Part shown: positions 33,101-41,550 of the stretch, in pieces
Numbering within the stretch: position 1 is the stretch's first letter
Layout of the letters: each line of letters opens with the position of its first letter
Source: Saccoglossus kowalevskii
Lineage: Eukaryota; Hemichordata; Enteropneusta; Harrimaniidae
Direction: 5' to 3'
DNA: 41,550 nucleotides
Assembly: GCF_000003605.2 (NCBI RefSeq)
Contig: NW_003107096.1
Span: 111,560 to 153,109, forward strand
Translations under genes and position numbers: made by a program
The notes under the pieces: generated by a model
Told to the model about the DNA's origin: nothing
Seen by the model: the letters and a program-made list of their open reading frames with translations, nothing else
Database searches by the model: none

Positions 33101-33373
33101 ATGTCTAAGGTACTGTACACAGCTTATATATTAATCAATGTCATGCTGTGCCTACGGTGAGGTTAAGGTCAAAGAACATACTATACTCCGCTTGTAATTA
33201 GGAACCTTGTACAAGGATGTTACATTAAGTTATCTCCATTATAACATGCATCCCTTTTTTATAACGTTCTTTTCATCCGCGGTAGTCGGCTACTGCATAC
33301 AAGAGCACGCATCGAAGATAGGGACAACGGAAACACTTCGTCGGCTGTCTTAGTCTGCCCGCCATTCACCTAG
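33101..33373 (+). CDS. Candidate two-exon gene for a small secreted peptide
   Basis: Exon 1 is 33101-33156 and exon 2 is 33286-33373; the 129-nt intron is GT-AG. Exon 1 encodes MSKVLYTAYILINVMLCL plus two bases and ends at TACG|GTGAGG; unspliced, the next codons are CGG TGA. The ATG has A at -3. This N-terminus is a good signal peptide: a short basic start, then an uninterrupted hydrophobic core. Exon 2 follows a pyrimidine-rich tract ending GCGGTAG and restores the frame in phase 2 (CG+T, Arg). It continues RLLHTRARIEDRDNG and on to a C-terminal VLVCPPFT and TAG, 47 residues in all. The second exon is G+C-richer than its flanks. A dibasic RR follows the hydrophobic core, as in some peptide precursors, but no known peptide is recognised. 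A different second exon farther right is possible. Confidence 0.33.
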
Positions 33374-34097
33374 GATGATGTCTCGATAACAATTAATAGT
33401 ACTATGTGATACCATACGTCGATGTTCATAACATTTGTACATGAAAAAAGTTAATAACAATTACTCACAAGACTGCGAGAATGTCAATTACACGAACTAT
33501 CATTCATTTGTTAATATTGCACCATTGTAATTAAAATTTGAAGCGTTTTTTTAAATGGTTTTCACATCGAAGTTAAAAAATGGTCACTGTTTTTTTTTAT
33601 ACAATTCGGCTCACTATTTAGTGGTGCGGCAATATAAATGAGTTCGAAAATGTCATGTGACGAAGTTGAAAACCAAGTAAACAGGTCTAAAATAATTAAG
33701 CGTTAATTTCACGGAGTTTTCCAGATAGGGCCGCGGAAATATTTGCATTCCTTAAAAACCCGTCAACAGCCGAATCTAGTGTGATCTAAAACAATTAAGT
33801 GTTCAATCAGCAGCGAAAAATGTTTTATTTGATGCAAGTTGTTATATAAGAGCGAAAATAAATACCCACCAACATATCGCGCACTCGATAATATCATGAA
33901 CGGAAGTACGTATGCGAAGAAGAAAGTGATTCTTCAAAATTGAAGGAACCTAAAATTGAAACCTATATGTTATGTTCAACCTAGTATATTGTCAATTTGC
34001 TTATTAAGAGTTTCCTGAATGGATATAATGATATTTATTTTGTTATCATTGTCCATTTATATAACACACGTCTGTTATCAATGTGTTTCTTCATCAG
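33374..34097. other. No gene recognised
   Basis: A+T-rich sequence without a coding signal, leading into a pyrimidine-rich acceptor at about 34085-34097. Confidence 0.4.
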
Positions 34098-34400
34098 ATT
34101 AATGAGCTTTCAGAGTCATGTTATTTTCTGCATTTTGACTCCAATCATTCTTTTATATTAAAACAAGATATCCCCAGGGAGGAAGAACAGAGATTTATCA
34201 AATCACCGTACATTGTATGGCCTGTCCGCAAAACAAAGAAAATCAGGGAAACTTCATTAATCGATAAATCTTATTCCATGGATCTAAGATTATTGCCAAT
34301 GAAATTATACCGAATAAATATAGCTATTCCTTGTGTGTCTTACAATTGGAAAATAAAAGTAACTAAACTAATTGTCAGTAAAATTACATTGGGATATTGA
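34098..34400 (+). CDS. Possible internal or terminal exon, unassigned
   Basis: A good acceptor (TGTTTCTTCATCAG) ends at 34097. The frame that follows in phase 0 stays open for 100 codons to a TGA at 34398-34400. It starts INELSESCYFLHFDSNHSF and includes an acidic PREEEQR and a basic RKTKKIR segment. It lacks an ATG at its start, which fits an internal or last exon. The phase does not match the signal-peptide exon at 33101-33156, so I do not join them. No family was recognised, and long chance frames do occur at this base composition. Confidence 0.2.
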   Translation: MNELSESCYFLHFDSNHSFILKQDIPREEEQRFIKSPYIVWPVRKTKKIRETSLIDKSYSMDLRLLPMKLYRINIAIPCVSYNWKIKVTKLIVSKITLGY

Positions 34401-37400
34401 GTAGAATATTATTGGGAAAGTCGGAATAATCGTGTCTGCGTCGGAGAAACTACATCTACTGGTCTTGTTTTACGCAAGTCATTTTAAGTGTTGGGTGTAA
34501 CGTCATTCGCCACCCCGCCACTAAATAGATGAACATGTGTACTTCCTGTAGGACACACACTGAATTAACCAGGACTGAAATTGTAACTATAACTTCTTCC
34601 GAAATGATGCATTCTAGGGAGGATATTTTAGAGCAACATTATAGTTGATCAAACCATGGATGGTAGTACTTGCCTTCCATGATCGAACTATACCGGCTTC
34701 AGATTGAGCTAGGTGCCACTCCGAGAGAACTACATTGAGACATCTTTTTATGATTCCATATCATGTGCGGGAAAAGAACAGTTCTGGTAATCACACAGTT
34801 TTGGGTGGGTTTGTACAATACAAGAATTAAAGTGCCAAATTAGGCTAGTATTGTATCCTTGTAGACAATGGAGAATTACTTATGTTGTGTAGTTCATTTT
34901 ATATGGCTTTTATTTGGTATTTGTACCAAATATTTTTCACTTGTAAATTGATAAAATCTTTGATTTTGAGAACACAAGTTTTGACATTTTATTCCATATT
35001 ATATCAAATAATCGGAAAGATATGTGAATATATATAGTTTATATGGATATGATGAGCGCAATCCTGGATTTCATATGGTCAAGTGTTGCTAGAAAAATAG
35101 CAACATTGCTTTTTCTCTTTCTTAATTTGATAACGAGCATTAATATCGATATTGTCAAATTTTAATAAGAATTGCACATGAAACTATAACTTAATTACAT
35201 AACCTTGAAAACTACATTGGGCAAATGATATTTACCATATAAGTTACATAGTTGAAGTAATTTATAAAAAAATATATATGAAAAGACAAATTTCAGATTT
35301 GGATTCTACATTAAAAAAAACAGTATATGTGGTCCAGTACATGATACTACCAGTGCAAGTCAGTCGTTGACGTTTCCATGCAGCGTCACGCAACAATATA
35401 GAACACGCTAAACTATAAACATTGTTATTGAATTGTGCCTTTGTTCGCACACACTTGTTCAAAGCGTTGGTGGCGTCTCTGATAAAGACGCATTGTGTAA
35501 AACAATGCTCCACTCAATTTTAATGAGAGTACAAATGCAAGCTAAACAGATGTAATACGTATGGTATAGCTTTGTTGGTTTGCAAATTACAATGTAGTTC
35601 TGTCACCCTCGATTGATCAGACTTCAGTCAGTCACCAAGACTGGACGTTAATAAGACAACCAATTGATGATCTCCAGTCTCTTTTCGTAGAACGTATCTT
35701 TTACGCAGAAGCCTTCCGAAGTCATTGGCGTATTTTTGATTGACCGAGAAACTAAACAGTCCCAACCACGACATCAACAGGGTACACTCGATAGTTTCAA
35801 AGCAAAACAACCCACTATACTATTTAATTTCTTGTATAGTTTAACCCATATCCCCTCATACTCAGTCTCCAATATAAACTGTATTAATCACTGTATTTCC
35901 ACCCACCCTATAAAGTTAATGCGGCGGTGATTGGCGGTATCATGCGCAATAAATACAAGCTGCAAGTCGGTTGTCAAGAGCATGTGTTCTATAGTGTTAG
36001 TCGATGTTGCAAGGGAAATTAGTTAGTATATTTTGATAAAACCTCACCCTGTAAATTTCAAACCTAACCGAAGCTGGACGATTACTAGAATTTTTCTTTC
36101 CAACACATGATATCGAGTCATAACACGATGTCTGAATAATGTCTGAGTGGTTCATAGCTCAATCTGAGGTCAGAATTAATTAACTACATCTTGCTTGGAA
36201 CTGTCACATATGCGTAAAACTAGCAGACACTATTGTAACATTATGAATAAATAACGAACATAACCCACTTACCACGTACTAAACTGTATGTTTTAAAACC
36301 ACAACGTGAACCAAATTCACCTTCGCTGACAAGAATGATGATAGACCGAATATAGAATGGAATGATGCCGTTGCATTAAACGGCGCTTATCTATATGATT
36401 ATAAAATCTCGCGCGCTCCCATAAAACATTCGTAAATTGCGAGATTTCGTAAATGGGAGGAGCATTTCCTGCTTAAGAAAAAAAGCAAAGACAATCGTCA
36501 ACACGTCATATTGCATTCTCTTTTTCTATGCGGGACACAATTGTAACTTATTTAGCCAACCTCTTCAAAAATAATGATACATTTATTGTAAATAAACAAC
36601 AACAAAAATACACACTTAAAATAGAGAAATACATGTAGAAGACATAGACATAGAGGGGCAACTGTCTCGGAGTCACAATTACACGAAACAGTCTCAATAG
36701 GCTTAGCACAAAAAGACGCTTTAAAGAAAAAACGTTCTAGATATTACGAAATGGTCATAGGTTGCTGAGTTTTGATCCCATTACATTTTTCATATTTTGA
36801 CCTTTCATATATCTGTTCAAGGCGAGAAACAAGTACATAATATAATGAGCGGCAGGAATGAACGTTATTGTATCACGCCACATGCTACCCGACATGCGTC
36901 TATTGGATTGTGTTATTGAAATGCAGTAAAAATATTATTTCGCTAGTATAATCAAAAGGAGAGGAAAAACACGCAGCTGAACTGTAATTAGAGTTCGGTG
37001 CGTGTAGTTGTGCTACGGTGGCAGTAGGTAAAACATTGAATTTTATATTTTGGTGGTCAATTCACATAGTGGAAAGGTAAATGTCAAAAATTACAAAGTT
37101 CATCTGAACTTTGTTTGGAATTCATTAAATCGATCGGCAATCGACAGGGAGTTTAGCAAACGTGATCAGAACAATATATCCACCAAGGGTGAACAATCAA
37201 TGTATCTTTACAGTTAGTTTGTATTGTTAAGATCTGCTAATATATCATGTTTTAGGTATCACGAACTGTACCTACATTAATAAGGTTCGATAACGTATAT
37301 TTTTTTTTTACTTGAACTTACCGCGTAGCACATTTGACACTGATTATTACTAGATATCTTTTGGCGTTCCTATGTTAAATTATTTGCCATTTCACTCGAA

Positions 37401-40400
37401 ATTTCAGTTAAAATCATATAAAATATATAATTTTAATATTACGCGCCGAGAAACAGCCACAAACACTGAATGCATCAACAACATTTCCAGGAAACATGTT
37501 ATATCAATAAATCTGCACTATGCCCGCCAGTAAGATTAATTATACGATAACACCCAAACCTACATACTTTATAACTGCCATCTTAGCATTTAACAATATT
37601 TTTGATGGATATTCCTTCAAGTTCATCACCCAAATTTAGAGTCTATCTCTTCGATCATAATTACAAGTCAGAATTCACGATGCTCTTATTACTTTCGAAT
37701 AAGCATGTAACTAGAAACTAAATTTGTTTCGCGGAAGCAAGTGCCATATCACAATATCATGTATACGCCTAATTATACTAATACGCATTAAAAACGAAAA
37801 CAAAGGTTTCATGTTAAACTCAATTAGTCGAATAGAACAAAAAAACGTTAAAAAAGAACGATGACATATCGGCACGGTGAAGTGCTCCATGTTTAACAAT
37901 TAGAAGCGGTCGCCTAAAATAGGTTTAATTTTGAAATTTATATTGTCATCGATCATGTATTGAAGGCATATCTAAAATAACATACCACTGTTTGAAACAA
38001 CCGACTTGGCGTCATCATAAGATCATATTGCGTATGTGAATACGCGTATGCCATTTAACAAACATACAAGTATTACTTGTTTAATTGAATGCAGCATCCT
38101 AGTAGAGTCAGGATGACCAGATACTGCATACTAGTTATGAGTAAAGAAAAACCCAGCTTGCTGCAACATATTCCACGGCCACGGCATCAAATCGTTTAGC
38201 TACACGCCCCAGTGTGGCTTTCGCTCGACCACTAGGCATTCCCCCAAGATATGATTAATAACCGAGCTTATTTCAAACTGAGGCAAGGCCAAATGTAATG
38301 TACACATCGTACCGGGTGGTCGCTATTTCGAATCACACAAATGTGGTACTTGCTCATTTATACCATTACGCTCCCCTTGCAGTGAGTTAATTAGTTTACC
38401 TTGTGATATCACCGTATTGTATTGTGCTGTGATGTCGCGTGGTAACAAAATATTCTAAGTAGACTGAGATAAAACAGTTTTTTCGACGTCTCTACCCAAA
38501 TATCAATATCTTAACATTGTATTATCTGTGTTTGTGCCATTACCAATTTTACGACAAGGTTATCTCCAAGGTATGAAACATATGTAATCATGATACACGC
38601 TCGGGAGTATAATTTTTTACAGTTTACACATCGTGTGATGAGTTGATATTTCTGTCATTTAAAGAAAACATCACCAACAACAACAGCAAATCAACTTTAT
38701 TAACAAATAACAAAAAATTAAAAAAACTAAACTTGAATATAGTCAGCTACAGTTCAAGATCAGTAACACAACTGTGGCATTAATTATTACAATTCACTAT
38801 GTTTCACATGCATGAGTTGTATTATGTAGGGAATTATTTTGCAACGATATTTGCGAACTTAATACGTGTTTGTGTAGGATAAATTTAATGTGGTTTAAAT
38901 GCTTTTATCAATTCTGTATGGCTAGAAAGACATGTAGATAACACATCACTTACAGCATTTGTATATTGAATCACTTGAAATATCGTCGGCTTACTTTTGT
39001 ATCATTATGACAAAATCATGCTAGAACCTAATGAATCAGCTAAAAATATGTCAATTTATATAACCATCTCTGAAGTAGAATAATTGAACACAAGTAGTTT
39101 GATTTAAACTTTAGAAAATTAACTAGGTACGTCGAGTTCATGTTGAAGATGGTATGTACCAAATCAGATATACCTATGCTCTCATAATTGGCAATTATTT
39201 TTGCTCCGCTATTATAATATGGTTATAAAATGAGATGTCCTATTACAAGTTACTAATCTCGGGGTAAAAAAATGGGGAGCATTTCATCTTGACTGAGGGC
39301 AAATCAAAGATATCGTCATATACGTAACGGTCGATCGATTTGTATTTAAATAATTGATACAATTAAAAGTACTTAACCAACTAGTATTACAAAGTACGTG
39401 TATACAACTTACGTTCACAGACTTAATTACATGCATTGTATGGTAAAACAGCAATTAGTAAAGTAGGTCGATTTAAGTCGATCACACACAACTATATTTG
39501 AGAAAGCGAATCATGACAGAGATTCAAAAATAGTAATGTCATGTCGCTCACTTGTGGAAAAAAACATCTTGTAAAAACATAATCGTAGAGCTCACCCATG
39601 TCTCTATTTTACATATATTAAATACGATTAATACTGATTTTATGTAGCAAAGAAGTTCACCATGTTTTCTTTAAAACTTTTTGCTCAACGTTGTGCTGTT
39701 GTTTATTCAAAAATTTACTCCGAACGCTTTCAGACAAATATAGTCAAACTGTTTGCGTTATGTTTATCAAATGGACAATAACCGTCGTATTTTACACTTC
39801 TAATTCTTCTTCTTTACACTTATAATTCTAAAAATAAACGTCACTTAGCTGTATCTGTTCCAACACCGCTAACTACATACCAGCATGCCATTGACCCTGA
39901 CACATTTAACTACAGAGCAAAGACACAGGCTCTGTCGCGTATAAATACAGACCGATGTCACAGACACTGTCACATCTAATCACATACCAGTTTGACGCAG
40001 ATCTCGACACATCTAACGGCTTACATATTGTCGCAGATTCGTTATGTGTGTCCGTGTGTATACACAATAATCGACATGATAATTATTTCGAACAAACTGA
40101 CAAAAAATATCACTACAAAATGTGCGTCCATCATTATTCTCCACAACGATTTACTTAATAACAATAATAATATGCGACTTACATTTAGATTCTTGAAAAT
40201 GTATAATACTGTAACATCTTCATTTTCATGGCCTATACAGTGAAATACGTTTGCCAATAATATGATAGAGCTGTATCAACAAACGCTCATACGCTGGATT
40301 TAATACACATATTTTTTTATTGTAGTACACATATTATGCAGGGTTTATTAGCCTATTCATTTCCGGCTTTTCACATGCATATGCCAAAAGGTCGTGACAT

Positions 40401-40877
40401 CGGTATGACATATGTTAGTGTAAACGGATGGATACAATTTTGGCGAATTGCTACCTCCCTCCATCCAACAATTTTATTTCCTCTTATTGGTAATCGATTT
40501 TCTTCAAGCGGAAAGAACATACCATTACATAAAATAGGAACATAGCAGTACTCAACGTCAGGTTTATACCGCAATTGAAGAAGAAAGCTAGATTTCTATT
40601 ATGTACTTCTGATAAATGCAATAAATACTGCATGACTGTTGCTACATCGTTGCCGTGAACTTGGCCCCCGAGGGAAATCGTAACTAGACAGGTCATACTG
40701 ATAAAACATTGTTTCAAAGCGACTCGAACGCCAGTTGTCAACCAGCATACAGTAACGTTTAATAGTGGGACACAACCAACCAGCTAGCTTGAAATAGTAA
40801 AATCTGGCTATATTAAATCGCATTTTATTGCACGAAGTGAGGGTTTTGTACTCAACAGCATTGATCTATGGGCTTCG
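34401..40877. other. Long gene-poor interval
   Basis: Both strands were read and no gene, RNA or transposon was recognised. A compound small inverted repeat lies at 36404-36459 (AAATCTCGC/GCGAGATTT interleaved with CTCCCAT/ATGGGAG). Frames at 35262-35513, 35628-35930 and 39955-40257 overlap on both strands and look like chance. Confidence 0.4.
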
Positions 40878-40942
40878 TGACGTCGCAAATAAACAACCGC
40901 GGACAATTTTCACGTGCGTTCCCATGATTATCTTTCCCAAGT
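40878..40942 (+). promoter_or_regulatory. Candidate promoter: CRE-like and E-box
   Basis: TGACGTCG (40878-40885, one base from the CRE palindrome) and CACGTG (40911-40916) lie 58 and 27 bp upstream of an ATGGCTGATGGG start at 40943. The surrounding 80 bp are G+C-richer than the neighbourhood. Confidence 0.25.
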
Positions 40943-41101
40943 ATGGCTGATGGGTATACTATTACCATTACTCTTTATTCCTCTTTGGAATTGGAACTCA
41001 TCATAGAACTTACTTCATTAACTACTCGTTTTGTTACAACCGACAAATGTTGCGTTGACAATTTAACTGCAAATTCTCACCCCAAAAGCGTTCATTATTA
41101 G
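40943..41101 (+). CDS. Unassigned 52-codon ORF downstream of CRE/E-box motifs
   Basis: ATG at 40943 opens MADGYTITITLYSSLELELI and on to TAG at 41101. The start context is good (ATGG, with A at +5 absent but G at +4). A donor-like GATGG|GTATAC lies right after the fourth codon, so the true first exon could be only about 13 nt. No family, signal peptide or membrane span was recognised. Confidence 0.18.
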   Translation: MADGYTITITLYSSLELELIIELTSLTTRFVTTDKCCVDNLTANSHPKSVHY

Positions 41102-41203
41102 AAGCCACTGGGGTAGCCGCTATTCTGACAGTGCAAGAGAAATAAATTGATATCGACGGTAGACACGTTAATTCTAATGAGAATAACGACAACTCATCGT
41201 TAA

Positions 41204-41205
<2 letters not shown>

Positions 41206-41254
<49 letters not shown>
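41206..41254. repeat. (AT)n microsatellite
   Basis: An uninterrupted AT/TA run of about 49 bp. Confidence 0.95.
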
Positions 41255-41256
<2 letters not shown>

Positions 41257-41520
41257 CAAACACTATCAAAATCGTGTATTCCTAATGCTGTATTGACTAC
41301 ATGAGCCTGGAATGTAATTTAATAGACTCACTGATCACTATTCTGTGGATGACGGAGAAATTATCTCATGAGGTTTCTAACCGTTTGCGTTTATCTTCAA
41401 ATGTTTCTAACACAAGTTGTAGGAAATAATACACATAACCAAACACTATATGTCACGATAAAACAAATAACAGTTGCATGCCCAGTCGTTTAAGAATACA
41501 ATTACTGACATCATCAATTT

Positions 41521-41548
41521 AATAATAAATAAATAAATAAATAAATAA
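41521..41548. repeat. (AAAT)n microsatellite at the window edge
   Basis: About six AAAT units end the window and may continue beyond it. Confidence 0.85.
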
Positions 41549-41550
41549 TT

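Noticed and set aside
1-41550. CRISPR arrays, operons, phage or other prokaryotic systems
   Set aside because: No regularly spaced direct repeats, ribosome-binding-site/ORF chains or prokaryotic gene density were seen; splice signals and the receptor show animal nuclear DNA.

Overview
The window looks like nuclear DNA from an invertebrate bilaterian animal. It is strongly A+T-rich and intron-bearing, with long non-coding stretches, microsatellites, decayed CR1/L2-like (Jockey-group) non-LTR retrotransposons and metazoan promoter motifs (ZNF143/Staf, ETS, CRE, CArG, TISU-type starts). The one unambiguous gene is a rhodopsin-class neuropeptide receptor of the allatostatin-A/galanin type. The species cannot be fixed from the sequence; a marine invertebrate is my guess. 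Nothing indicates a bacterial, phage or plasmid origin.

Layout. 1-1.3 kb: two candidate minus-strand promoters, one with a 23-nt coding first exon. 1.6-4.7 kb: an inverted repeat, a CT-rich ~30-bp minisatellite, a candidate two-exon micro-gene for a 37-residue protein (3248-3688), a larger inverted repeat and a 33-bp tandem repeat. 4.7-9.9 kb: no recognisable gene. 9.87-10.28 kb: a decayed minus-strand coding relic. 10.33-15.57 kb: a diverged tandem duplication (~1.65-kb unit). Its second copy was later enlarged by a 326-bp terminal-inverted-repeat element and a 5'-truncated CR1-like insertion; both empty sites survive in the first copy. A 100-bp block is identical in both copies although the rest has diverged visibly. 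15.6-18.2 kb: E2F-like and paired SRF (CArG) sites, a 110-bp hairpin element and a second retrotransposon relic. 21.07-23.83 kb: a plus-strand ZNF143/TISU promoter with a first exon, and on the minus strand the receptor gene with an intronless coding region, a probable 5'-UTR intron and an upstream CRE-containing region. 24-41.5 kb: mostly gene-poor DNA. It holds a candidate TATA promoter with a signal-peptide exon (33.0-33.4 kb), a few weak ORFs and microsatellites.

The genes do not form a pathway. If the plus-strand first exon at 21.1 kb is real and its next exon lies to the right of the receptor, the receptor would lie antisense within that gene's first intron. All small-gene calls rest on splice-site and frame logic alone. 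In 41 kb of A+T-rich DNA some of them are likely to be chance, and their confidences are set low for that reason.
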